From: Chryseobacterium sp. S0630
GTDB taxonomy: Bacteria; Bacteroidota; Bacteroidia; Flavobacteriales; Weeksellaceae
Length of the DNA: 64,000 nucleotides
NCBI RefSeq assembly: GCF_024158915.1
Contig: NZ_JAMZGF010000008.1
Coordinates: 1 to 64,000, forward strand
Direction of reading: 5' to 3'
Of the stretch, positions 18,406 through 26,824 are shown piece after piece. The position numbers were made by a program, and so were the translations under genes. How positions within the stretch are numbered: position 1 is the stretch's first letter; every line of letters begins with the position of its first letter. Under the pieces are notes generated by a model, which saw nothing but the letters and a program-made list of their open reading frames with translations, ran no database searches and was not told the DNA's origin.

Positions 18406-21210
18406 ATGTTTAAGAAAATTATTTTAGCTATGATTTTTCTAATCTTTAATTTAGGAAAATCACAGATTGAAAGGAATTATGGGGATACAGCCCAGCCTGT
18501 ACCCTCAGCCTCTTCCTTTTCTTCTTATGTAAATACCCCTGTCTCTTTATCTACTGGGATACCAGGTATTGGAATTCCTTTATTGTCATTACCAACAGGA
18601 AATAAGGACTTTGAGATTATGACATCATTGAGTTACCACCCTTACAATACAGGACAAGACAAACCTGCTAGTGAAGTTGGTCTTGGATGGTCTTTATTTA
18701 AAGGTGGCGCTGTTATTTCAAGAGTAATTAATGGTGCTGTCGATGAGTTCTATTATGATGCAACGAAATCAAGTTATAAAAAGAATTTATTTGATGACAT
18801 CTATTACTACGATTTACCTGGTAATTCAGGAAAGTTCAAATTTGTCAGAGATACTATTAACAATACTTTTACTCTTAATAATATCTCAGGAAGTAACGTT
18901 AAAATAGAATACACAAGAGATTCTAATACTGCGACACTTGTCCTTAACTCTTTTAAAATAACTGACAGCAAAGGATTTAAATATGTTTTTGAGGATTATA
19001 GCATTGCAAGATATGATACAAGTTCTAAAGGTTTTAATTATAAATCGGCCTTCTATTTAACAAAAGTTATTGACGAAAATAATATTACGATAGCTACTTT
19101 CAATTACCAGAAAAACAGTAAAAATGTAGATAATAGCAGTATTTTATTATATCAGAACTGTAAGATGGAAAGTATTACTACTTCCTATGGAAAAATCACT
19201 TTTGAAAATGTATACAAAGGAATTAGTGATGATGACCCTTATATTATAAAAAGTCTTAGTTTATTGGATATGTCCTCTCATCTTATTGCTAAATACAGAC
19301 TTGATTATCAAAGTTTTTACAGTTCTACTTATCCAAATAATGTCAATCAAGGAAAAAGGACTCTGTTATCAGTTCAAAAACTAGACAGAAATCAAAACCT
19401 TATTGAAGGAAGACAATTTACATATGATGGAACGGGTTCAGAAACCAACTATGGAACTTCTCCAAATCCTAATGAATATGGAAACTTTTTGTGCCCTGAT
19501 AATACAAAAGCCGATCCTAAAACATATACCTTAGGGCTCCTCAAAAAAATGACTTTACCTGAAGGTGGATATGTCGTATATAATTTTGAGGCTAATGAAG
19601 TTTATGAAAATAAAAGTAACCTACAATTAGATACTAATCAGCTCAAAGAGCCTACATTACAATATTTAAATATTGCTAATACAGTTAATTATAATACAAA
19701 TAGCAGTAGGAGCTATACATTTCAGGTATCAACATCGCAAAAGTTTTTTATTAAACTTTTAATTGATGAAGTTTACGAAATCGTAAACATTCACGGAAAT
19801 ATTATTCTCCCACCAACCTATAAGTTATTAAACTCAATAGGAAATGAAGTTACAGGAACTGCTAATGGCTGCTCAGAAAATGTTAAATATTATAATTTAG
19901 CGCCAGGGACTTATACATTCAAAATCAGTGGAAATGGAAATGGACGCATTCAAAATTATGAGATAGTTAATTTATCTGCTCCTTATAAAAATACAACTCA
20001 ATTGAAAATAGGAGCCCGAATTGCCAATATAAAATATTACGATACAGATAATACAGTAAAAAAAGCCATGTCTTACAAATATGATTTGTTTGATAATAGC
20101 GGGACAAGTGGTAAAGTATTTTCCGGAGAAGTCTGCAATGAGGAAATAGGAAATGTAAATGAATCTGTATTGTATAATAATGTAAAGGAGATATATGAGG
20201 GAAGCTCAGAAAGTCAGGGTTATTCCCAATATTATTTCAAAACTCCTGATGATTATACAAGCACTATCAATTTCTATAAACCTTATTATAATATTACCTC
20301 TACAGCTCTTTTGACAAAAAAAGAAATGTACAATCAACAGAATCAACTAATTTCCAGTGAAAATACAGATTATGTGCTTGATGAAATTGGTGGAGTACAG
20401 GAATATATTATTTGTGGAGGTTACAAGTCTAAAAGTGCCTGGTTAAAATCAACTACAACCACATCTAAAACATTTTATGCTAATGGGAGTAGTTTACAAG
20501 GTACTACAGAAACAACTTTTAATACTACTAATTTTCAACCTGCCTATACAAAGAGTACTTCTCCGGATGGAAAAATTACTGAAACCACTATAAAATACCC
20601 TTTAGATCTTTCGAATACACGTTTGATCAATGCCAATATGCTTTCAATCCCTCTTCAAACGGAAACAAAGGTAAATGGAAGTATTGTCAGCAAAGGTGGG
20701 GCAAAATATGAATTTGTAGATAATTTGTATCCTTCTTCTGTAGTTACTTTTGAGATGAAAGATTTAACGCCTATAACAACAATGGTCTATGATGTTTATG
20801 ACAGTAAAGGAAACCCTGTACAGATTAAGGGTAAAAATGGTATTCCTACAGTAACAATCTGGGGATATTATCAAACATTACCTATTGCTGAGATTGCTGG
20901 AGTTACTTATAGCCAAATCTCTAGTTTACCATCAGTCCTTGCTGCTATAAATGCCTCTAATGCTGATGCTGATAATCCTGCTAATGAGGCATCTCTATTA
21001 CAAGCTTTGGAAAATCTACGTAGAGACCCTGCATTACAATCTAATCCTGTAACAATTTATACCTATGATCCTTTAATTGGGATTACTAATGCCGTTTCTT
21101 CTAATGGAGCAAAAGTATCCTATGTATATGATTCTGCCAACAGATTAGTAAAAACAATGGATTCTGATGGAAAAACACTACAGGAATACCAGTATAACTA
21201 TAGACACTAA
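18406..21210 (+). CDS. Rhs/YD-repeat protein, N-terminal half (shell-forming)
   Basis: A 934-residue exported protein. Signal peptide residues 1-19 (LGKSQ). An N-terminal domain like those starting bacteroidete Rhs and Tc-toxin-B-type proteins follows (VSLSTGIPGIGIPLLSLPTG; EVGLGWSLFKGGAVISR), then irregular YD-type strands. It ends with clear YD repeats (IYTYDPLIGITNAVSSNG, YVYDSANRLVKTMDSDGK). It lacks an Rhs core and a toxin tip, and the next gene supplies both 3 nt downstream. The two polypeptides probably make a split Rhs cage. No T9SS sorting domain is present. Confidence 0.85.
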   Translation: MFKKIILAMIFLIFNLGKSQIERNYGDTAQPVPSASSFSSYVNTPVSLSTGIPGIGIPLLSLPTGNKDFEIMTSLSYHPYNTGQDKPASEVGLGWSLFKGGAVISRVINGAVDEFYYDATKSSYKKNLFDDIYYYDLPGNSGKFKFVRDTINNTFTLNNISGSNVKIEYTRDSNTATLVLNSFKITDSKGFKYVFEDYSIARYDTSSKGFNYKSAFYLTKVIDENNITIATFNYQKNSKNVDNSSILLYQNCKMESITTSYGKITFENVYKGISDDDPYIIKSLSLLDMSSHLIAKYRLDYQSFYSSTYPNNVNQGKRTLLSVQKLDRNQNLIEGRQFTYDGTGSETNYGTSPNPNEYGNFLCPDNTKADPKTYTLGLLKKMTLPEGGYVVYNFEANEVYENKSNLQLDTNQLKEPTLQYLNIANTVNYNTNSSRSYTFQVSTSQKFFIKLLIDEVYEIVNIHGNIILPPTYKLLNSIGNEVTGTANGCSENVKYYNLAPGTYTFKISGNGNGRIQNYEIVNLSAPYKNTTQLKIGARIANIKYYDTDNTVKKAMSYKYDLFDNSGTSGKVFSGEVCNEEIGNVNESVLYNNVKEIYEGSSESQGYSQYYFKTPDDYTSTINFYKPYYNITSTALLTKKEMYNQQNQLISSENTDYVLDEIGGVQEYIICGGYKSKSAWLKSTTTTSKTFYANGSSLQGTTETTFNTTNFQPAYTKSTSPDGKITETTIKYPLDLSNTRLINANMLSIPLQTETKVNGSIVSKGGAKYEFVDNLYPSSVVTFEMKDLTPITTMVYDVYDSKGNPVQIKGKNGIPTVTIWGYYQTLPIAEIAGVTYSQISSLPSVLAAINASNADADNPANEASLLQALENLRRDPALQSNPVTIYTYDPLIGITNAVSSNGAKVSYVYDSANRLVKTMDSDGKTLQEYQYNYRH

Positions 21211-21213
21211 TAC

Positions 21214-24200
21214 ATGATGAAAAAAATTTTAAATATATTCAGTCTTTTATGGCTAGCAGGGCATTCTTACGCTCAAACATTAAATGCTACAACTGCTGAA
21301 AACTACGTATATACTAAAAGTTGTCTGGATGCAGACTGTATCAAAAAAACTGAAGCAATACAATATTTTGATGGATTGGGAAGAGCAAAACAGACAATAG
21401 GAATTAAAGCCACTCCATCTGGCAAAGACATCGTAAATCATGTAGAATATGATGCATTTGGAAGAGTAGCTAAAGAGTATCTTCCAATTCCACAGAACAC
21501 AACACAAAATGGTGCCTTTTATACAGCTCCGCTATCCAATGCCCCCACAGTATTTGGGCAGGAGAAAATTTATTCGGAAAAACAGTTTGAAAACTCTCCT
21601 TTAGGCAGAATTAACAAGATTACACCTTTAGGCAATGATTGGGCACAGCATCCTGTACAAATGGGATATAGTGCAAATATTGCCGGAGAGGTAAAGAAAT
21701 ATACTGTAATCAACTCCTGGGTCGATGAAGCTACTTATTCAAAACTGGTAGAAAGTGGAACCTACGGTGCCAATCAGCTGATGAAAACTACTGTCATAGA
21801 CAGCGATAATAATACTTCTGTTGAATTTAAAAATGCTGCTGGACAGACAGTTTTAGTACGCAAGAACGACGGGGCAAAGGATGTAGACACCTATTACGTT
21901 TATAATGATTTGGGAATGCAGGTTTTCGTTATTACGCCATTGGCTGCTACAACTACGGTAGATGGAAATGCTTTAGATAATCTATGTTATCAATATCGTT
22001 ATGACAGTTTGGGTAGGTTGGTAGAAAAGAAACTTCCTGGCAAAGATTGGGAATATATGGTGTATGATAAAGCCGACAGGCTTATCCTTTCTCGTGATAC
22101 TAATATGAAGCAAAACAACCAATGGTTGATGACAAAATATGATGAGCTTGGAAGACCTGTTTATACAGGCTTTTTAACAGGAGGAGATAGAGCAGCGAGA
22201 CAAAATGATTTGAAAAACCTTATCATCACTGAAAAAAGAGATGCAACTGGTTTTTTTAGAAGTGCAACAAATATTTATTATACAGAAAACTATTTCAGTG
22301 GTGAAACACCCGTCATTTTAAGTATTAATTATTACGATACATATCCACAAGGAACTCCTCCTAAGCCAGCAACTATTTTTGGACAAGATATTATATGGGA
22401 TAATACCTATGCTTTCCAAAACACAAAAACTCTTCCTACTGCTTCATATGTGAAGAATATTGATGATGATTACTGGACATATAACTGGATATGGTATGAT
22501 TCGAAATTAAGAGCTGTAGGAAATCATTCTATCAATCATTTGGGAGGATACACCAAAATAGAAACAAAGCTGGATTTTGCAGGTGTTGCAGTGCAAAGTA
22601 AAGCGTATCACAAGAGATTACAGACTGATCCTGAGAGAACTATTAGTCAAATTTTTGAATATGATGATCACAACAGGCTTTTGGTACAGAAACATCAGGT
22701 TGATAACAACCCTATTGAAATTTTGTCACAAAATGAATATAATGAACAGTCTCAACTGAAAAGAAAAAAAGTAGGCGGAAGTGTATCTTCTTCTCCTCTT
22801 CAGGCTATAGATTATACCTATAACGCTTTAGGTGCACTTATTAAAATTAATGATCCTGTTAATTTAAATGGTAAATTATTCGGATATGGAATTAAATATA
22901 CCAATCCTGAATATAGTAATATTGGTCAAGGGAAATACAATGGCACGATTACAGAAATAGATTGGCAAAACGCTTCAGAGAATGTACAAAAAAGATATAC
23001 CTATACTTATGATAAGCTTAACAGACTGAAAGATGCCATATACTCAGAACCTGGTTCTACAACTCCATTTAACAATTATTATAATGAGTATCTGAGCTAT
23101 GATCTGAACGGAAATATTAAAACTTTAAAAAGAAATGCTTTTCCTGTATTTGGTACAACAGCTACACAAGTAGATGATTTGGTGTACGACTATACCGGAA
23201 ATCGCTTAACCAAAGTGACAGAAAATGCATTGAATGATTCAGGATATGAAGGGGGCAATAATACTATTACCTATGATCTGAATGGGAATATGAAAGATAT
23301 GCTGGACAAAGGGATACAGTCTATCAGTTATAATTTTCTTAACCTGTCTGATACTTTTACTATTGTACAGAATGAATTAGGCAATCCTATTAATAATACA
23401 ATTAAATATTTGTATAGTGCAGATGGGACTAAGTTTAGAAAAGTATATACAAGCCAAACAGGTGGAAAAAAAGCAAGCTCCATTACCCAAACTACTGATT
23501 ATCTGGATGGGTTTCAATATACTTTTGAAAAAGGGAGTACCTGCATAACATGTAGAACGAGCAATGCTTATGAACAGCAAGCCTATAAAGGTGTTTCTGA
23601 TACTGGAAAAGTAATTGCACCACAATGGAATCTTGATTTTGTTGCTACCGCAGAAGGCTATTACAGTTTCACAGAAAACCGCTATATTTACCAATATAAA
23701 GATCACCTTGGAAATATAAGGGTAAGTTTTGCAAAAGACAGCACAGGTAATCCTGAAATTTTAGATACCAACAACTATTATCCTTTCGGGCTCAACCATA
23801 TTGGAAATACATTTTCTCCGTTTGGAAGCTTCTATAGCTACAAATACAATGGGAAAGAATTGCAGGAAAGTGGTATGTATGATTTTGGAGCAAGAATGTA
23901 TATGCCGGATTTGGGTAGATGGGGCGTAATAGATCCACTAGCGGAAGCATTCAGCCAGTTTAGCCCTTATCATTATGGAGCAGATAATCCTGTAATGTTT
24001 ATTGATCCTGATGGGATGAGAAATGTCCCTTATGATGGTGGTATTATTAATAATGTTCCTGATGGTTCATATTGGTTTGCCGGGATGAATGGGAATTTCA
24101 CTTATACTCCTCAATTTAAACAAGGAAGTCGTAATGGTGGAGGTTCTACTCAGGGGACTTTTGGAAATACACAGGCATATAGAGACCTAATGTTAGCTAC

Positions 24201-24870
24201 GCAAAATAAAGGAACATTTGGTTTGACAAATACCAATGGGGCTATGAAATGGTGGACTGATATACCTGATAGTTATGATAAAGAAGGAAATTTTGTGAAG
24301 GGTGTTGGTGGGTTTAATATTCTAAAATTATTAGGTAATGGTTTATTAGGACTTACGAATGATATAGAAAGTGCAAGTCATTCTTTAATGAAATATCAAA
24401 CAGAAGATTTTTTTAAAGACACTGAAAAACATTTAAATGGGCAATTAGGAAATGCTAATATGATAATAGATGAGTATAATAAATTATCTAGTGTAAACAA
24501 AATAAATGCTTCAACTTTTCTTTCAGCAGTCAGTGGTATTAGAGCCGGAAAGATTTTAAGATCAACTGAAGGATTTATGAATTCTGCGGGTAAAATTTCT
24601 AAAAGATTAGGCTATGTTGGTACAGCATTAACGGCTGGGGTAACATTATATGAGTTTGGAACTGATACTTGGGATGCTCATTCAATTGTAAATCTTGGTC
24701 TATTAGGTGCAACAGCTATTGCTACATTTGCCACAGCTCCTGTTATAGTTGCAGCAGCTCCTGCTATTCTTGCAGGGATTGCAATTTATGGAGTAGCAGA
24801 CTATATGTTTGGAGTAGGCGATCAGTTAGATAAGAGTATTGGTAGAAAATCTACAATTTGGTACCCATAA
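21214..24870 (+). CDS. Rhs-repeat toxin with DUF6443-type N-terminus and hydrophobic C-terminal tip
   Basis: A 1218-residue exported protein. Signal peptide residues 1-20 (GHSYAQ). The DUF6443-like N-terminus begins at ~25 (IQYFDGLGRAKQTIGIKATP). Many YD repeats lead to the Rhs-associated core near 845-935 (YKDHLGNIRVSFAKD, YDFGARMYMPDLGRWGVIDPLAE, ending IDPDGM at 930-935). The 283-residue variable tip (936-1218) is Gly/Asn-rich. It then has an amphipathic/helical region and a strongly hydrophobic Ala/Ile stretch at ~1157-1199, typical of a membrane-inserting hairpin. No nuclease, deaminase or ADP-ribosyltransferase motif is visible. I infer a membrane-active toxin; the downstream gene encodes a membrane protein, as expected for its immunity partner. 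Confidence 0.85.
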   Translation: MMKKILNIFSLLWLAGHSYAQTLNATTAENYVYTKSCLDADCIKKTEAIQYFDGLGRAKQTIGIKATPSGKDIVNHVEYDAFGRVAKEYLPIPQNTTQNGAFYTAPLSNAPTVFGQEKIYSEKQFENSPLGRINKITPLGNDWAQHPVQMGYSANIAGEVKKYTVINSWVDEATYSKLVESGTYGANQLMKTTVIDSDNNTSVEFKNAAGQTVLVRKNDGAKDVDTYYVYNDLGMQVFVITPLAATTTVDGNALDNLCYQYRYDSLGRLVEKKLPGKDWEYMVYDKADRLILSRDTNMKQNNQWLMTKYDELGRPVYTGFLTGGDRAARQNDLKNLIITEKRDATGFFRSATNIYYTENYFSGETPVILSINYYDTYPQGTPPKPATIFGQDIIWDNTYAFQNTKTLPTASYVKNIDDDYWTYNWIWYDSKLRAVGNHSINHLGGYTKIETKLDFAGVAVQSKAYHKRLQTDPERTISQIFEYDDHNRLLVQKHQVDNNPIEILSQNEYNEQSQLKRKKVGGSVSSSPLQAIDYTYNALGALIKINDPVNLNGKLFGYGIKYTNPEYSNIGQGKYNGTITEIDWQNASENVQKRYTYTYDKLNRLKDAIYSEPGSTTPFNNYYNEYLSYDLNGNIKTLKRNAFPVFGTTATQVDDLVYDYTGNRLTKVTENALNDSGYEGGNNTITYDLNGNMKDMLDKGIQSISYNFLNLSDTFTIVQNELGNPINNTIKYLYSADGTKFRKVYTSQTGGKKASSITQTTDYLDGFQYTFEKGSTCITCRTSNAYEQQAYKGVSDTGKVIAPQWNLDFVATAEGYYSFTENRYIYQYKDHLGNIRVSFAKDSTGNPEILDTNNYYPFGLNHIGNTFSPFGSFYSYKYNGKELQESGMYDFGARMYMPDLGRWGVIDPLAEAFSQFSPYHYGADNPVMFIDPDGMRNVPYDGGIINNVPDGSYWFAGMNGNFTYTPQFKQGSRNGGGSTQGTFGNTQAYRDLMLATQNKGTFGLTNTNGAMKWWTDIPDSYDKEGNFVKGVGGFNILKLLGNGLLGLTNDIESASHSLMKYQTEDFFKDTEKHLNGQLGNANMIIDEYNKLSSVNKINASTFLSAVSGIRAGKILRSTEGFMNSAGKISKRLGYVGTALTAGVTLYEFGTDTWDAHSIVNLGLLGATAIATFATAPVIVAAAPAILAGIAIYGVADYMFGVGDQLDKSIGRKSTIWYP

Positions 24871-24882
24871 AAAAAATATTAA

Positions 24883-25512
24883 ATGAAAAAATATAAATTT
24901 AAAAATTTTTCAATAAAAAGACTAATATTGTTTATGTCTTTTGCTTTTATTTTAGTAATAATATTAACTATACTAACTTCTATTTATTATAATCCAAAAA
25001 TTTTTCCTGCGATTGTACTTTTTGTATTATCAGCTTTAAGCTTTATGTTAATTAAGAATAATTGTACGATTACATATAATATAATTTTGGATAATGATTA
25101 TATTTTTTTTAACAATAAAAAAATTGATATAATAGATATTCGTAATTATAATTTTAGTGAAACTGAAAAATTTTATGGATGTAGATTAGTCTTTAAATCT
25201 TATAAATTTTTTTTAAATATTCCTAAAAAAGACAGCGGTAATTATTTAAATTTTAAAGAAGATTTAATTGAAATTATCACTTTACAGAATAAAAAAAGAA
25301 GTAATGATTTGATTGTTGAATACAATTGGTATAATACTAAATCAGCTAAGATTTATGGTTATATAATGATTGGGATAATGTTAACATGGCTAATGTTAAT
25401 GGTAATGTTTCCTAATAAATTGAATCTATCAAATTTAGGATTGTTCTTAATTGTTTCAGTAGGCCTTTTACCAATTTTATTGAGGATTTTTAAAAATAAT
25501 AGATCAGTATAG
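24883..25512 (+). CDS. Putative immunity protein (four membrane segments)
   Basis: A 209-residue protein starting 12 nt after the Rhs toxin gene. There are two adjacent N-terminal membrane helices (~13-34 and ~40-57), a soluble ~100-residue PH-like beta region, and two C-terminal helices (~158-176 and ~181-201). Coding DNA is extremely AT-rich. No family was recognised. Position directly behind a polymorphic toxin tip, and a membrane topology matching the hydrophobic tip, support an immunity role. This is inference, with no motif evidence. Confidence 0.6.
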   Translation: MKKYKFKNFSIKRLILFMSFAFILVIILTILTSIYYNPKIFPAIVLFVLSALSFMLIKNNCTITYNIILDNDYIFFNNKKIDIIDIRNYNFSETEKFYGCRLVFKSYKFFLNIPKKDSGNYLNFKEDLIEIITLQNKKRSNDLIVEYNWYNTKSAKIYGYIMIGIMLTWLMLMVMFPNKLNLSNLGLFLIVSVGLLPILLRIFKNNRSV

Positions 25513-25549
25513 AAAACTGGCAATACTAATTAATAATTTTTGACAACAA

Positions 25550-25582
25550 AATAGAGCATTGATTTCAATGCTTTATTTTAAA
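25550..25582 (+). terminator. Rho-independent terminator after immunity candidate
   Basis: AGCATTGA pairs with TCAATGCT, followed by a TTATTTTA tract. It probably ends the Rhs operon. Confidence 0.65.
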
Positions 25583-25640
25583 ATACTAGTAAACTTACTT
25601 GAAAATTCCAGAATAAGTTTTAACATGTAATCCTTAATAG

Positions 25641-25778
25641 ATAATTCTCAAAAAAATTGTAGATTTTGACGACTTATTATTCAATCAGCTAAACGAATTG
25701 GATGATAAATATTATGAATTGGAACAAGAGAATATTATGAATCTATTGGAAAATTATTTGAATAATTATAAAAAATGA
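25641..25778 (+). pseudogene. Remnant of a small gene (3' end only)
   Basis: An open segment of about 45 codons without a start codon encodes IVDFDDLLFNQLNELDDKYY and an acidic, Asn-rich tail. Its stop codon overlaps the next ATG as ATGA at 25775-25778, a typical operon junction. This suggests the 3' end of a former partner gene truncated by rearrangement. It may be a former toxin tip or immunity gene. Confidence 0.4.
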
Positions 25779-26101
25779 AACTACTAGATTTAGTAAAATA
25801 TTTTAGAGATGGAAGCTCTTTTGACGAGTTTTGTCACAAGCAATCTTTGGATCTTGAATCTGAAGCTATTGAAATTTACATGGAACAGCCCTTGAAAATT
25901 GACAATGATCTGGCTTTCTTTGAAATTGAGAAAACAGAAGGTAATTATGAATATTCAAGTGATGGTGTAGAATATTCTAATTTATTTGATTTCTATTACT
26001 TTCTGGATGCTATTGATGAGTCAAATAATGCAGAAAATAGTTCCGTAAGTAATGAGAACTTAACAAAGCTTCTTTATGACTATGCAATTAATGATGCATA
26101 A
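25775..26101 (+). CDS. Small acidic hypothetical protein, orphan immunity candidate
   Basis: A 108-residue, strongly acidic soluble protein (MKLLDLVKYFRDGSSFDEFC...). No family was recognised. Its size, acidity and place behind an Rhs toxin, after a gene remnant and before a terminator, are typical of immunity genes left when a toxin tip is replaced. It overlaps the remnant's stop by 4 bp. Confidence 0.55.
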   Translation: MKLLDLVKYFRDGSSFDEFCHKQSLDLESEAIEIYMEQPLKIDNDLAFFEIEKTEGNYEYSSDGVEYSNLFDFYYFLDAIDESNNAENSSVSNENLTKLLYDYAINDA

Positions 26102-26133
26102 ATATTAAAATTTGGAATTCACTTAAATAATTA

Positions 26134-26174
26134 AATGGCTCCTGTTTAATACCTCAAACAGGAGCCTATTTTTT
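26134..26174 (+). terminator. Rho-independent terminator
   Basis: GGCTCCTGTTT pairs with AAACAGGAGCC over an 8-nt loop, followed by a T tract. Confidence 0.8.
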
Positions 26175-26282
26175 TCCAATTGAGTAAATTATATTAATTC
26201 TAATTGCTGGACATCGGAAACTTTTTCTTGAAATTTATAAAAGGCTATAAATGATAGGATCTAGAAGTTTCGCAAGTACTAG

Positions 26283-26495
26283 ACTGCTTCTAGAGCAAGA
26301 CTTTATATTGTTTCTGGTAAGACAGAGTTAGCAAAGAAAATCTTAATTCGCTATGCCGAAAAATCTTGGTGGCCTGTAGAACATCTTCAGGTTTTACCTA
26401 TGAAAATCTTTCAATATGGAGAATTATTGCCAATTTTAAGTAATGAATTAAAAATGGAAATTTTAAGTTTACCCAAAGCTAGATTAGTAAAATAG
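26283..26495 (+). pseudogene. Remnant of an unidentified gene
   Basis: An open stretch of 70 codons before TAG, with no plausible start codon and a stop directly upstream in frame. The peptide has coding character (RLYIVSGKTELAKKILIRYA, EKSWWPVEHLQVLPM, LPILSNELKMEILSLPKARL). Family unknown. It is probably the 3' end of an older toxin or immunity gene displaced by recombination at the toxin tip. Confidence 0.4.
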
Positions 26496-26592
26496 TCAAA
26501 CTACGAAATAAAAGAAAGTATTGAAACAGTATAATGATGATAAATAGTGTGTAGCACAAACGTATTAATTATATCTAATCTTTTTTAATAAG

Positions 26593-26626
26593 AAACAGGT
26601 AATCTAATGATTACCTGTTTTATTTT
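26593..26626 (+). terminator. Rho-independent terminator
   Basis: AAACAGGTAAT pairs with ATTACCTGTTT, followed by TATTTTT. It is the last structured element before the right island repeat. Confidence 0.7.
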
Positions 26627-26764
26627 TAATCTAAGTATCAAGTAACGTTTAGATATTTGAAATCAGAATATAATTTCTATTGTGGTTGACACAAATATTG
26701 ACACTTTTATTATTTTATTTTGTATAATGTGTTTATTTTTAATTGTTTATGTTTGCTGTATTTG

Positions 26765-26815
26765 GTTCCAAAGATATTGAAGTAGTTTTTCCGTCATAAG
26801 TGTGACGTAAATATA
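26765..26815 (+). repeat. Right 51-bp direct repeat of the Rhs island
   Basis: Identical to 15908-15958. Read on the minus strand it carries the start codon (26795-26797) and first 11 codons of the DUF2851 gene. It then runs into unrelated sequence and a stop a few codons later, so this copy is a truncated 5' fragment. It lies 9 bp from the bshA stop codon. Confidence 0.92.
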
Positions 26816-26824
26816 ATAGAAAAA

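Larger units (their letters stand above)
15959..26764. mobile_element. Rhs/polymorphic-toxin genomic island
   Basis: This 10.8-kb segment lies between the two 51-bp direct repeats. It contains a structured-RNA candidate, a T9SS propeller protein, two Rhs-repeat proteins, an immunity candidate, one small orphan gene and at least two decayed gene fragments. Sequence in the distal part (24883-26764) is notably more AT-rich than the surrounding housekeeping genes. No integrase, transposase or relaxase gene is visible inside, so the mechanism of acquisition is unknown. It could be a passively mobilised element, or homologous exchange between related strains. Confidence 0.75.

Noticed and set aside
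15959..26764. Search for integrase, transposase, reverse transcriptase or relaxase in the island
   Set aside because: None found in any frame; the repeats are therefore described without naming an element class.
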